64,000 nt of DNA from Pogona vitticeps (GCF_051106095.1 NC_135794.1:22632747-22696746), one strand, 5' to 3'; shown: positions 38,545-51,496, counted from the stretch's first letter. Made by a program: numbers and translations. Notes: generated by a model from the letters alone, not told the origin.

Positions 38545-38765
38545 GAAGTGGCTAAACTGCAGTCCTGCAGTCAAAACTCCGCTCACAACCCGGGGTTCAA
38601 TCCCAGGTAGCTGGCTCAAGGTTCATTCAGCCTTCCACCCTTCCGAGGTCAGTAAAATGACTACCCAACTTGCTGGGGGCGGGTGGGAGGGATGTGCAGC
38701 CAGCGTAAGTCACTTGTAGAATGCCCAGAGAGTGCTGTAAAGCCCCTACGAGGCAGTATAGAGGG
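38545..38765 (+). mobile_element. tRNA-core SINE, family C
   Basis: Core GCTAAACTGCAGTCCTGCAG and CAGCCTTCCACCCTTCCGAG, 540 bp after the stop of the RERGL-like gene. Confidence 0.7.
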
Positions 38766-41088
38766 GGCACCGCTTCCTTCTGTTTATCTGAGCAAAGTGT
38801 GTTGCCGTTCTGTTCAAATGATATTTTGAAAATGGCTTTTAATTTTCATATCCATGCATGTCGCTTCTCCCCACCAGCTTCCAGTTCTGCCCTCTTGCTT
38901 GAAAGGAGCCTATGCGTTTTATGCAAATGATTTTTGTCTACTGACTCCTGCTTGCAGGATGCTTATGGGGCCACCCTGGTAGGCTGTTCTCTTAGCTCTG
39001 TGGCTGCTCCAGTCCTTCCCTTATTAGCACCTTCGAAGATGCACCTTGTCAGATGGATTCTTCCAGCTAAGAGATAACACTCGATGCCAAATTTCTCCTG
39101 TCACTTCTGGGTTGTTGGATTTTTTTTTCCCCTTGCTTGCTGGAAGCCCGAGTAACAATTGCGGGGTTGTAATGCTGTGAGTAAATGCCTGGAACTCAGT
39201 GTCCTACATGGCGGTTCTCCCTCCTTCTTGATCCTTTTCCTGACAGCCTGGCAGTTGGTGAGAGAGACGTTGGCATTTTCCCAGGATCTTGTGTGGGTGT
39301 GGTAGATCTTAAATCATCCTGGGTAGAAGCTATGGCTTGTCTGCAGCTGAAAAATTATCCCCAAGGGCCTCTGACGGTTGATAAAAGATACAAGCAACAG
39401 GCAGGATCTGACTCCTCAACAGAAGGAAGGTTATTTTGCCGGTAGATCTCCTGAGCTCTGATTTCTAGAGCCACCCCTACCGTGAGGCAGAGTTGGGGGC
39501 CACGGCCTGAACTGGTTCTCCTGAATTTCCTGGCTTGCTTCCCTCAGCAAGATCCTGTCTTGTTACCTCTGTTGAAATAAGATTCAGTTGCCAATCTGTT
39601 CATGTTTTGTCTGGGTAACTAAGGGGTTTTTTAAGCAACCATCACAGAACAAAGCAAATTAATTAACAAAATCCAGAACAAATCCCTTGTGTGACACTCA
39701 CATGCCACCCACTCTTATGCACTTTTCTAATTACGGGCTATCTATAATGCTTGTTCCTGCGTTCAGTTGCACAGATTTAGGGGAGCGGGGCGAGGACATT
39801 TGCCATGGCCTGTATCCAGTGTGACACTCATGGTGGTATTAAGATATGTATCCCTTTCACTGGGCCCACAGCCTTCTCCACGTACTAGAGAATTTCCCAG
39901 CCCTGCAGAGCAGGAATGAAAGATTTTGTGGGGTGTTTTTCTTTTTCTTTTTGGCTTTCTGCAGGGGGCTGTCTCACTCCTCCTTGTCCCCACTGAAGCT
40001 CCTTCTGCAGGTCCAAAGACTGCATTGAATACTGTCCTATATCTCACTCCATCCGAATTTGTAAGGTTGTTGTGAGAGCCTCCAGTACAAGAGAAAGGTA
40101 TTACAGATATGAGGGGTGGGAGAAAGCCCCGTGGTTTTGCAGAAACACAAACCCCCCCTTTTTTTTAGACTGGGTGAGGAGTGCCCTGGGGGGGCAGAGA
40201 AGAGAACCCCAGAACAACTCCATGATAACTTGGCACGTTCTTTGCTCACCAAATGCTGAGTGGCCTTTGAGGAGAAGAATTTAAAAACAGGAAAAAAGAG
40301 AGATTTACTTGATCATCTTTCTGTATTGATCTCTTGTGAAGTTCTTATTGGGCCCAAACTTTATATGGGTTGATGCCCAGGGTGTAAATAAAATCAATAT
40401 TACCTGTTTTCTCAAGTAAATTCTGTGCTGGCACTTTGAATATGTGCAAAAAAGGAATAAAAAGCAATAGATATCCAGAGGAGATGTGTAGGATATGTTG
40501 CATGTGTTTTGTTTTTAATCGTCTACAATGCCCAGGGCAGTAAATACATAAGTAAATAACCTCCATTGAGCTGGCTCAAAGAGTATGCTGGCTAAGAATT
40601 TGGGAGTTGTAGTTCCAAACTGCAGTCCAGGGGATCCGGAGACTGTCTGCGGAGAACAGGGGAAGGAGAGGCTCAAGGGGAGCCATCTCAGCTAAAGTGG
40701 CTCCTTTGATAAGCCCTGATTAAGGGAAGGGTCAGATTCAAACCAGAATTTAGGGGGTGGATGGTGTTGCTGCAGAAACTGAGTAGGGTCTTTCTTGAAT
40801 CCCGGGGCGTGGTTTCCTCCACTGGTCAAACACCCCAGGCGGTCCTTAATTCTGCCCTTTAAGACAGGGCAGGTGAGTCAAACACCTTCCAGAGGCTGTT
40901 GGACTACAATGCCCATCAGCCCTAGTCAACGCCACTGTGGGTCAGGAATGCCAAGAGTTGCTGGTGTCCATTCCCAGAAGAGCCACCTTTTCCCCGCCTG
41001 GGGGTTCAGCAGACCTTCCAGAGGTACCCAGCGGTGGTGAGAGTCGCCAGAGAGGTTTCCTAGTTCATGTGCTGGTTTCCCCCCACAT

Positions 41089-41435
41089 GGGACGTGGGTG
41101 GCGCTGCGGGTTACACCGCAGAAGCCTCTGTGTTGCAAGGTCAGAAGACCAGCAGTCGTAAGATCGAATCCACGTGACGGAGTGAGCGCCCGTCACTTGT
41201 CCCAGCTCCTGCCAACCTAGCCGTTCAAAAGCATGTAAAAATGCAAGTAGATAAATAGGTACCACCTCGGTGGGAAGGTAACAACATTCCATGTCTAGTC
41301 GCGCTGGCCACGTGACCACGGAAACTGTCTTCGGACAAATGCTGGCTCTACGGCTTGGAGACGGGGATGAGTGCCGCCCCCTAGAGTCGGACACGACTGG
41401 ACTAAATGTCAAGGGGAACCTTTACCTTAACCTTT
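41089..41435 (+). mobile_element. Sauria-type SINE
   Basis: Second full-length copy, with GAGTCGGACACGACTGGACT before the ACCTTT tail, in the RERGL-like/PLIN1 spacer. Confidence 0.87.
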
Positions 41436-42189
41436 CTCCTACAGCCGTCACTCTGCTAGGCTGGCCGGTTCTGTCATGTCCCTCATCAGCCTGGATAAAC
41501 GGTTCTCTCTGGCCACTGACAACATCATTGCGGGGGCCCTGGTTTACACCACCACGGTGGGGATCTGCCGCCTATCCTGTATGCACAGCAAATGATTTGC
41601 CACCGTGAAGTCAAGAGGAGCCTGTCTGGAGATGCTGGCAAGTCCATGTGCAGATAGTTTCCATCGCTTGAGGTGCAACCTGATGGTGTGAAAAAAAAGC
41701 CACAGGCTCTTCTCCCCGACACAAAACAAAGCTAATTATGGCAAAAGACCCAAACGGCGCCTGTTGTGTCATACCTTTGGCATTCTTGCCAGCCTTTGAA
41801 AGAGAGAACAACCCATGTTATAACCATCCCAGTCTGGATTGTGCTGGCAAATCTTGGGAAAGTGACTTCTGGAATCTGTCCCCCAGAATCCTCCAGGCAA
41901 CATGGCCCTCAAGGAGGGGGGGGGTTTCTGGGAACATTTGTCCCCCTGCTCAAAAATCAGAACAAAAAGCAGACAAGAAGTCAATGTTGCTCTTTTTTTT
42001 CCCTAGACTTTCTCTCTGGGCCCCTCAAGAGGCAGCTCTGCCTTCTCCTTTAAAAGGGGTGATCCTATATGCAAAGGGTCAACAGAATCAGAGGAGAGTC
42101 TTCTGTCTCGAAGTGTCCTGTGCTCATACAAAGGGTAACCATCAGTCCTGGTCTCATGTAAAGACACAGAAGATTTATGATGATGCTGA

Positions 42190-42312
42190 TGATTGATCTT
42201 AGAGTGGCAGAGCTGGAAGGGACCCTATGGATCATTGGGTCCAGCCCTTCTCAAGGAGCCCCAGTGGGAGGATTCAAACTCCCAACCTCCGTCCAAACCC
42301 TTGAGCTATTCA
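42190..42312 (-). mobile_element. SINE family D
   Basis: Reverse copy ending just before the Bov-B copy at 42350; AGCTGGAAGGGACCCTATGG tail. Confidence 0.65.
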
Positions 42313-42349
42313 GCATTTGGACCAAATTGGACCACCTCACATAAAAGAG

Positions 42350-42596
42350 TTTCACAGTAGTTTGGCCAGAAGAGGAGACTCCCTGGAAAAGACCCTGTTG
42401 TTGGGAAAGTGTGAAGGCAGGAGGAGAAAGGGGACGACCGAGGATGAGATGGCTGAACAGTGTCTGCGAAGCAACCAACATGAACCTGACACAACTCCGG
42501 GAGGCAGTAGAAGACAGAAGGGCCTGGCGTGCTCTGGTCCATGGGGTCACGAAGAGTCAGACACAACTTAACGACTAAACAACAACAACAACATCA
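42350..42596 (+). mobile_element. Bov-B LINE 3' end, about 245 bp
   Basis: Ends GAGTCAGACACAACTTAACG, ACTAAACAACAACAACA. 5' truncated at the same part of the element as the 511-752 copy. Located in the spacer between the RERGL-like gene and PLIN1. Confidence 0.85.
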
Positions 42597-43565
42597 TGGA
42601 GTGGAGTGGGCAGTTTGTGGGATCAGGCCCCCAGCAGCCTCGGGTTTTGACCCAGTGATTTTCTGTCTGCATTACAAAGCAGAACCACCCACAGATTTCC
42701 GTTCCTTGAGAAACAGGGGGTTTCTGCTGCAAAAAGCATACCTAGAACACCCAATCCAGAGGGTTATTTAATGGCCCAGGGATGTGCAGGAGACCCAGAG
42801 ACCCAAACGCCATTCCTGAACCACCTCCGGACTTCCTGCCTGCCTGCCAGCCGGCTGATAAAATGCACCGTGCTAGCTTTCAGGTCTCTGATGTGCTGTT
42901 CTCCGGCGTCTCTGAACCAGGTGGCCAGACAGCAGCCTAGAGATCTGCTCCATGTAATGTGACATTTGGCATCTCCATTCGCAGGCGGAGAAGCGGCAGG
43001 CACGGCATCTCCCACGCATTCCTTCTGCGGCACTTCCGTGAACTCCTGTTTTCTTGCTTCTTCTCTGCGGGGGTCTACCGGAGAGCAGGAGCCCAGGGCC
43101 CTTAAAGCACGGGGGAGGCAAAGGCTAGCGGGCAGAGGAGGAAAGAGATGTCGCAGCGGCTCAAAGTGTTCCAGCGTTGACTCACCGGAGTGCGCACGGC
43201 CCGCTGGCAGGTTCTGAGCCCAATCCCCAGTGCGATGCCTGGTTTCACAGGAGGCGAGAGTGGGAGCAAAACGTCTTCCTGTGTGCGTGGAAGGCTGATG
43301 CCACTGTTCAAAACAGACCATCTAGGGACAGATGGAGGGGATCGTGTGAGCGGCGTTCCACTTCCTGTGTTCTTCATGTTCCTTTCTCCCTCCCTCATTC
43401 CTGGCTCATCGGTTAATTGGGTGCCATCCAGTCCAAAGAAAACACACTCCGTCTCTTTTGGGCTGGCCAAAGGGGAAACGAGGACGCATGAGAAGCACCA
43501 CGATCGGATCCAGAGCCTTGCAGTGCATCCATGGGATGCTCAACCTCGGCTCAGAGGGTTATGGT

Positions 43566-43934
43566 TAGAGACGGGCATGAACCAGTTTGTCCCAGTTTAT
43601 AAAGAGATGAACCAGGACAAACTGGCTCAACCAGCTTCCCACCAGACCCGGCATGGTTGCTTCTGGCACCTCCTCAACTGATCTTCCAGTCTTGGCAGTG
43701 GCTCAGGCTCTCTCTGCCCCACCCACTTGGCTGATCTGCTACTCAGAGAAAAGGGCTGGAGCAGAGAAGTCTGTGCTCCTGCTCGTGACTGGGAGATCAG
43801 TCGAGGAGGTGGGAAAAGCAAGTAAGCTGGTCTTGGGGAATGGCTGTCTGAGCCAGAGGAGGCAGGGAGGGGAGCAGCATCACCTGCGTTGCCGCCTTGA
43901 CGAACTGGGACGAACCGGTTTGCACCCATCTCTA
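43566..43934. mobile_element. hAT-like MITE
   Basis: Left end TAGAGACGGGCATGAACCAG; right end reads inverted as TAGAGATGGGTGCAAACCGG. TIRs of about 32 bp, around 80% alike. Flanking octamers GTTATGGT and GTCACGAT match at 5 of 8 positions, as a worn 8-bp target duplication would. Confidence 0.65.
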
Positions 43935-44265
43935 GTCACGATCAATATTCTGTCGTCGTCCCACCGCATGAAAGCTTCTGAAGTTCCCATCAGGAAAAAC
44001 AGAAATCTCAAAATTGAAAAGGTACAATGCCTACCTCTGGATGACGGTTAGGGAACTGCCTTGCGTATCTCTCTGCCACAGCTTAGAAAAGTTACTTTCT
44101 TGGACTTCCCTACCACCATCAGCCAGCTTGATCTCTCTCTCTCCTGTTTCATCCTCCTCCTCATTTCATTTAACATCTTGTGTTATCTTTCTGGCATTTA
44201 CTCAAGTTTATTTCTCTTTGGAAATAGAACATCAGTGGAGTTCGATCAACATTTTGCGAGTATGG

Positions 44266-44271
44266 TTTATT
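44266..44271 (-). terminator. PLIN1: PLIN1 polyadenylation signal candidate
   Basis: TTTATT on the plus strand (AATAAA on the gene strand) about 295 nt past the PLIN1 stop. Confidence 0.45.
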
Positions 44272-44565
44272 TACAAACACACTGCTTGAGCGTAGGTGGC
44301 AGCCCATAGCTTAAACACTCAGACGGATCAAGGTTCACAGTTCCTACATCGTTTCCAGCAAGAGAACTGAGCCCACAAGCAGGGTATCAACTCAACAGAA
44401 TCTAAAAATGAGTGCACCATCTCAGAAATGAAATTTCCTGTTCTTGTTTCATGCGCGGATGGCTTCTTGGCTAGATGGGACGTGCTAGAATTGACACGGA
44501 AGGAGGTCTACAAAGCCCACCAGGAGAGCAGCTTAGAAGGCAAGGTTTGGGGGTGCGAGAGCAGC

Positions 44566-47500
44566 TCAGTCTTTCTTGAAGGTGGCACCATAGAGGCCGG
44601 AGTAGTGAGCCCTCATATAGATCGCTTCGGGGCTGAGCCGGAACAGCCCCTCGCTCCATCTCCGAGGGCCAGCCCCCCGCTTGTCCGGCGAGAAAGCAGA
44701 GGGGCCGGACACGGCCTGTGGAGTGGGCAGAGGGTCATCAAGGTTGATGAAGGGCAGGGGGTAGTGGCCACGGCTTAATCGCCTCGCATCTCGTATTTGG
44801 CCAGGGGCCCCACCCTCTGGGACCAGCGCGGCTGGCGCCTGCTCTCCCGTCGACTCCGGAGGATCCATGGTCAACCCTGGTGGGTCCTCTGCTTTCTCCT
44901 TGGCTTGTGGAAGCTACAGAGATGGAAGGGTTGGGGGGGTAGATGGAGAGAGGGGGGCACACAGAGAAGAGGGGGGTTCAGCAGAGCCGAGCCAAGCTTT
45001 ATAATATCTCAGGTGAACGTACCCCCCCCAAAAAAAAAACCCAGCAGGGACTCACCCACTGCCCTGCCTTAGGTTCAGTCTCCCTCCCCACTCTTTGCCC
45101 ACAGAGTGGTGCTTGCAAAGTCATCAGAGGGGGGAGGATCGGGGCCACACCTCTGTGCCCTCCTGCGGTTTGTGTGAAAACGCTGGCTTGTCTGTGTGTA
45201 TGCTTGTTGTGTGTACATATAGATGGGAAAGGGCCTCCAAGGCCATCAAGGCCAACCTCCCGCTCAAGGCAGGCATCCACGTCAGAGCAGATCAGAGAGA
45301 GGGTGGTCCAATTTGAGAGGAATGGACACTTTTGCTCCTGCACACATCCTTTGAATACACACAGAGAGCGCTGGATAGTGCATTGGGAAAAGGGGCATGG
45401 AGACCCCCCCCAAACTCTTTCCATTCCACCCTGCTCATGCCCCCCTTTCCCCTTTCCGCTACTAAAGGAAGGAGGAAAGGCAGTGTAACCTACACGGATG
45501 CAGCGAGAGACGGATCCCAGGAGTTTGACTACGACACTCTGAAAAATTCCTGGGTTTGCTCCCGTCTCGGATGCAGCCTCGCGCAAGGAGGAGACGCGGA
45601 GAAGCTGCCCGGTGGCGTTCCATGCAAGGGACGGGGCGTTCTTCACGAGCAAAACGGTGGAGAGATAGGCCGTCTGTAGGTTCTGAGCCAGGCTGGCCAG
45701 GAACGGCGGCTGCTCAGGAGAACCCTTTACGGTCTAAAAGGAGAAGATTGGACATGGAAGAGTCGGGTGGACTAAGCCCGCCTGCAATAGATCTAGGCGG
45801 ACATCACAAGGCCTCTGCCTAGGAAGAACTGGCTTCGCCAAATCAGAGGCACACGTTTCTCTACCTGACCCAGCCGGGATGAGCAGTCTTCATTTTTCTG
45901 CTTCAGGAACCGCCAGACCTCCCTCCCCGACTTCCCCTGGCTGGAGCCAGACCATCGCGTCAGGATGGCTGACCTTTCCGAGGTCAGTGATCGTGATCTG
46001 AGATTCTGGGGCAGGCCTGTTTAACAATCCCATGGTCCCCATGGGGAGACAGCTCCAGTTTTCTCCTCCTTCTCCTCCTCTCCCTGGATTGTGTGAATGA
46101 AAGGCAGGATGAAAACGCCTGCGGAAACCTGGCACCGGGTTTGATTTCCTCCAGGCACTACTTTTGAGGTAGGTAGGTAGGTAGGTAGGTAGGTAGGTAG
46201 GTAGGTAGGTAGGTAGGTAGGTAGGTAGGTAGGTAGGTAGGAAGGAAGGAAGGAAGGAAGGAAGGAAGGAAGGAAGGAAGGAAGGAAGGAAGGAAGGAAG
46301 GAAGGAAGGAAGGAAGGAAGGAAGGAAGGAGTGGATGGAAGGAGTGGATGGATGGATGGATGGATGGATGGATGGATGGATGGATGGATGGATGGATGGA
46401 TGGATGGATGGATGGATGGATGGATGATAGAAGGAAGGAAGGAAGGAAAACAGTGGGGAGAAAGCGGCATTGAGAAGCAGGAGGAGAGGTGGAAATTGAA
46501 GTGGGAAGAATCAAGATTACATTCAAGGGAAAACTGAAACAGGAATGGGAGCCTGGAGGGCATCATTCCAGATCTGCCAGGGGAACTGCCCATTCTTCCA
46601 AGTCGCCTCCTGGAGAAGGAGCCCTGTGTGGTGCATGGCTCTTTCCTCCAACTGCTGCCACCCCCAAGTATTTGCCGCCTGAGGCAACTGACTCTCTCTG
46701 CCTATTGTCAGGGCCGGCCATGGCGTGACATAATCTGAGTGTTTGTCTTTAAGGAGCTCCATAAGATGACTCTTTTCTTGGGGTGTGTGTGGCTGCAGCA
46801 AACTAACTGAGCACCCCCACCTCTTTGGAAAATGGCTTAATCCTGGCTGTTAAGGGGCTGCAACCGGAATCCGGTGAGACACCCAAAGCATCGTTCCTGG
46901 TGGTGCTTGGAGCTAAGCGCCATTCCCTGGAGACAAATAACCAAGAAACAGGAAGCCCCCCACCCCCCAGAGGGGAAGGGGCTATGAGAGTCTAGCCACG
47001 GATGGTTCCCATGCATTGAAGCCCCAGAATGTCAGAAGGCAGACTCTGGGGAGGACGGTGCGTGGTCTTCCTCCCCTTCGATATCGGGGTATCGAGGGAG
47101 ACTCTGTGGCTTCAGGAAGGACATTAATAGAGGCCATAAATCAGTGGAGAGGGAGAGGGAACTAAAAGTAACCTTATTTATTTTTCATTTCTCTGCTTTA
47201 TTTATAATCCAGTCTTTTTAGCCCCAGTGTGAGATGATGACCCCAAGATACAGGCAGCAGCATTCCTAGAGATCAAAAGTCTGCCCTCCAACTGAGAAAA
47301 GCTGACTCAACGTGTCGGAAATCCTGGTCTTGGTTTTTTTTTGGCTTTCAAGGAAACGTGGAGGGTTCTCGTCCCAACTGAGATCCACCCACACGGGGAG
47401 GAAACGGGCAAGAAATTTTATTTGTTTCTTTATTATTTTATTTACATTTATTATTTTATTCCCGCTCTGGGAGACTAGAAAGCCTGGCACCATGTCCTTC

Positions 47501-48850
47501 CCCAAGGGGGCAGCATTTCAGACGGTCGGGACGGGACGGGACGTGGAAGATCTGGGTTCAAGTCCATGCACAGGCATGAAACTTAGTGGGCCACTGACTT
47601 CCTATCCGACCCAACGTGCAGAGGAGAAAGGGAAAAGCGAGACGTAAATCTAACAAACAAATAATAAATAAATTAAAAAAACCTGGCCACTTTGCACTGC
47701 ATTCAGGAAGGAGGTGGTGGCCGAGAGAGCAATCTCTCCAGAGCTAATAGAATTGTAGCCAAGGCTCCTTACCAGACCAGGGATCCTTGTAGCCATTGCC
47801 CACCCTCTGCCTGTGGCTACCTGGATGGTCTGCCACGTTTGTTCGTACACATGCCGGCAAACAGCCCCCGCGAAGGCGCTTGCTTTCCCAAAGAGGGTGG
47901 TGGGAGATTCCCCTTTTGAGGACCCTGTGGGCTCGTGAACTACAAGAGAAAAGAGAAAGGAGAGGAGAGATGAGCAAGAAAATTCATTCATTTTTACTAT
48001 TAATTTTATGAATATTAACTTGAGGTCTTTAGCTGTTTTATTGTCAGTTTTTATTTCAGTCGGGTTGTTGGCGGAATGGGAATCATGATTGTTTTTGTAA
48101 ATTGTGCGATTATATTATATTGCATTCTGTTTAACTGAACGCTCCGTTGTAAACCATCCAGAGAGTGATATGCACTAGGGAGCGAGTGGGCAGGTGGGCT
48201 GGTTGGCTAGCTGGATCTAACAAAAAGAAGGGTCTAAACACCCAGAAACATCGTATGGGGGAGGGAAATGCCAGCCACTTTTAAGGTTGCCCACTCCTAT
48301 GGAAGAGCAAAAAGACGAGGCATTTCAAAAATTAAGAGTGAATAAATGTGTGTTTTGCACAAAATGCAAATTTTTTCCATGTGCAGAAAAGGAGCATGTC
48401 TTGAGACCAGCTTGTTCCCGCAAAAGTACACACAAAAATAAATCTGTTAATGCACAGATGCCATAATTCTTTTTTTTTTTCTCCTTTCTCTCTCTCTTTT
48501 GGTGGTGGGGGGTGTCGTATTGTTCTTCTATTTTTTTCACCCACCGGCTGCCCAGTTTTCCGAAATTTGCACAGAAGCGTGATTTTTATTTATACTCTTA
48601 GCAAAGCTCAGTTAAATGACCCTTTATTCTAGGCTTCAGATTCATTTCCAATTGCATGAAGGAGAACTTTGCTATTTATGGTGCATATTAAAAACAAATA
48701 AACAAATAAATAGTGTGAATTGAGTTCTAATAAGTACCTAGAAAACTGAGTGACCAAAGTGTCTCTCTGGTGCCGTCTGGTGGAAGCATTGCCTTCCAGC
48801 ACCTTTGACAATAAACCAATGCATAGTTAAGTCTGATGCAGCTCAAGAAA

Positions 48851-48936
<86 letters not shown>

Positions 48937-51133
48937 GAAATGGAAATGGAAAAACCTGTGTTCAGGATTCTTGCATAGAGATCCTAACTCCAGTTTGTTT
49001 CGGGTGTTTGAGAAGACCCAGCTTGAGCCTGAAAGCAGGGCTTGATATTAACCAGGATCTCCAGCTGAACAAGATGCATGAGAGCAAGAAAACAAGAGGA
49101 TGACAAAGCAAGAACTGTGACTACGCTTATGGTTAATATCAAAATAATCATCATCATATGCCGTTGAGTCTATTCTGACTTAGAGAGAGCTGCAGCCCAA
49201 GACAATCTGGGCACTCAAGGCTGGGAATTGCTGCCTACATCGTGCCAGCCCTCTGGTGCAGAGAAGCATCAGGACGGATGGGCATCTCATGATTTGGTGA
49301 CCGTGGGTGCATAGAACAATAGATGGGTCTCTACTTCTATTTCTTCTAGGCCAGGGCTTCAGGGATGGGGCAACCTGGGTTCCTCACGTGGGTGCATCCG
49401 GGACCTGAGATTGTCCACAGGCAGGGCCAGTACCTGATTGCTCCTCAGCCTTTTGAAGGAAGAAGTCGATGACATTCTCCAGCTTGCCCATGGCAGCATC
49501 TATTCCAGCTTCAGCGGCCACGCTCACTCGGCTTCTTCTCACGTGCTCCATGGTGTCCTTCATGATGGTCTCTGACTGCTCGTAGCTGTCAGAAGCCGCT
49601 CCCCGGAGGCGGTTGAAGAAATCTGCCATGGCGTGCGTGGCATTACGGATGAGGGCGGAGATGGTCTCCTTCAGATCTGCTGTCACCTACGAGAGGAAAG
49701 GTCAACAAAAATGAACCATGGAGGGACCTCCTGCCAACGGTCAACGGACCAGACTTGGGGGGCAAATTTGATGAGGCCGGTCCTTATGAGCATCCCTTAC
49801 TTTCTCTATAGGCTGGTGCAGGGCAGGAATCCTCTCTTCCAGGTGATCCAAACCTTGACAAGCGAGATGATTGGCCACTGCGACTGAACCAAAGGAGAGA
49901 GGCTATCAAACAGGATGTAGCCACCAACAGAATTCCTTGTGCACCCCCAAAATCTTTTCTGGACACCTGAGAAACCTTTGGGAGCCTTTCCCCCACCCCA
50001 GGAAGATGCTGCATTTCTGTAATTAAGTACCTGCCCAGCCCGCGACTTATATAAATCAGGAAGTAGACAGATCATTTACAGAGGAAAATGGATATTCTCC
50101 TGAAATCAAAGTTCAGAAGGATGCTGTTTTCAGCACTGGAGGGGGGCATGCATAGATATTTGGGGTCTGCCTTGTTTCTTCACAAGCTGTCCCTAAAAGA
50201 GGGGCTCTCCAATGCTAGGAGAGAGCCAGGCTGTAAGAAGAAAACCTTGGATGGAGGAGAGGAGGCTGGAAGGATCAGTGCCTCTTAGCTTAATTAACAT
50301 TGAGTGCTCCCATCTTCTGTTTTACTGAAGGATGAGGAAGAGAGAAGACAGAACCAGGTTGGATAACCATGATGGGACCCCCCCCCCCCTTGTCATTTGG
50401 CTTGGGAGGGGGAACTGATTAGGAGGAGGAGGCTAGAGTGTTTCTTCAAATTACACCCAGTCATTTTAATTTCCCAGAATGCCCCTGTCCATGTCACATT
50501 GCCCCAGAGCCTTGTGGGAAACGAAAACAATAGCTGCTTTAGCGTTCCCATGCAAACTCGAAATGGACTCCAGGGCGACTCTCCTGGCGCTGTCCAGAGT
50601 CCTGAACGAGGAGGTGGCTTGCAATCGAAAAGAGGGGTCGGTCCTAAACTGTGCCAGGGCCCCGTCCCCTCTTTGAAGCCGATGTGGGGTGCTTTTGGAC
50701 TGGGGCAACCATAGCCGTCTCCTCAGACATGGTTCCCTCCCTCAGACACCCCTTACGCTGAGGTTCAAGCTTCTGTACAACGGGCCTGACGCTCCAGGTG
50801 GCCAAGGAGCTGGCTCTCCGGAGGCCCCACTCATAGGCTTCCCACACGGTGGCCATCAAGGGGTGGACCTCTTTGGTGATGACGCAGAACCTCTGGAGGT
50901 TGATCCATGCAGAACGGACCACAGGTAAGTCCAGGAGCCTCTGCCAGGCATGGCTTTCCTGTTGAAGGAGGAAGACGGGTAAGGGGGGTTCATTTGACCT
51001 GCACACAAACACACAGACACACCCACACAAGTACAAAGGCCAACACTTCCTCTAGGTCACCACCTGCTAGAAAAACCATGAATGGGGTCCTCTCTTCTTT
51101 GGTCTTTAAGGAGGTCTATTCTCTCGTGTTACA

Positions 51134-51168
<35 letters not shown>

Positions 51169-51373
51169 CTACCAAAAAAAGACCTGGAGGCTGTAATTAT
51201 GGCTCCACTTGAAAGATAAGGATGGGGTTTCAGTGGGAAAACATCATTTGCCACATGGGGGGGGATACCTTTTCTTGAAATGCAAAATCATCATCATTGA
51301 CTTCTTACCCGCATACTGTACGTACCTTGGGGCTTTTCCCGTTCTGCATGACCTCTTTGGCTTGGCTTGCCAT
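44566..51373 (-). CDS. PLIN1: PLIN1 (perilipin-1), complete, 8 coding exons
   Basis: Perilipin-1 coats adipocyte lipid droplets and gates lipolysis. Exons, 5' to 3': 51373-51326 (exon reaches 51387), 50958-50757, 49883-49801, 49686-49434, 47939-47773, 46005-45865, 45733-45494, 44913-44566; total 1,482 nt, 493 residues (human 522). The start [10 protein letters not shown] is new to me, but the PAT domain follows clearly: [20 protein letters not shown] and [16 protein letters not shown]. The 11-mer/amphipathic part includes ADLKETIS and [14 protein letters not shown]. The C-terminus keeps a PKA-type site RRWS (Ser codon 44653-44655) and a YMRAHYSGL tail like human GRTHYSQL. The sixth exon (45865-46005) is the most divergent; it lacks the long acidic run seen in mammals. 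It was placed by splice sites and a 141-nt in-phase length. Confidence 0.93.
45865..46005 (-). CDS. PLIN1: PLIN1 divergent sixth coding exon
   Basis: Bounded by TGCCCCAG acceptor and CAG/GTAGAG donor, 47 codons in phase 0 at both ends. The peptide contains [17 protein letters not shown], loosely like human RRRSEVRVPWLHSLAAAQEED. The human acidic tract that follows has no counterpart here. The exon is less certain than the other seven because similarity is weak. Confidence 0.65.
46167..46448. repeat. Compound tetranucleotide tract GTAG-GAAG-GGAT-GAAG
   Basis: About 280 bp: GTAG units to 46240, GAAG units to 46329, GGAT units to 46423, then a short GAAG return. It lies in the PLIN1 intron, about 160 bp upstream (gene sense) of the sixth coding exon's acceptor. 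The GAAG part is an unbroken polypurine strand. Confidence 0.95.
48846..48937. repeat. (AAAG)n-(AAGC)n microsatellite
   Basis: About 15 AAAG units then about 8 AAGC units in a PLIN1 intron. Confidence 0.9.
51137..51167. repeat. (TA)n microsatellite
   Basis: About 15 TA units in PLIN1 intron 1. Confidence 0.9.
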
Positions 51374-51496
51374 CATTCAACATCAGCCTGTAAACCGAAG
51401 CGCAGAGAGTGAATTCATGTGGCAGAGATTCTCCCAGTGTGTCTTGCTGTGAAGCTATGAAAAGAGTCTAAATGTCATGTCTGTTCTCCCATACTA

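Larger units (their letters stand above)
38004..44565. other. RERGL-like/PLIN1 convergent spacer
   Basis: 6.6 kb without a recognised gene. It holds a family C SINE, a Sauria SINE, a family D SINE, a Bov-B end and a hAT-like MITE. AATAAA at 40387-40392 and about 40456 are possible, distant ends for the RERGL-like transcript. Nothing was recognised in 38770-40590 and 42600-43560. Confidence 0.6.

Noticed and set aside
42764-43321. 185-residue minus-strand open frame in the RERGL-like/PLIN1 spacer
   Set aside because: No family resemblance, no splice or start context, and composition expected of GC-moderate noncoding DNA.
46167-46448. Tandem repeats as a CRISPR-like array
   Set aside because: There are no spacers and no cas genes; this is a eukaryotic microsatellite.
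46021-46593. 190-residue minus-strand frame with repeating HPSI, PSFL and PTYL units
   Set aside because: It is a translation of the tetranucleotide repeat, open only because the 4-bp units give a stop-free 12-bp cycle.
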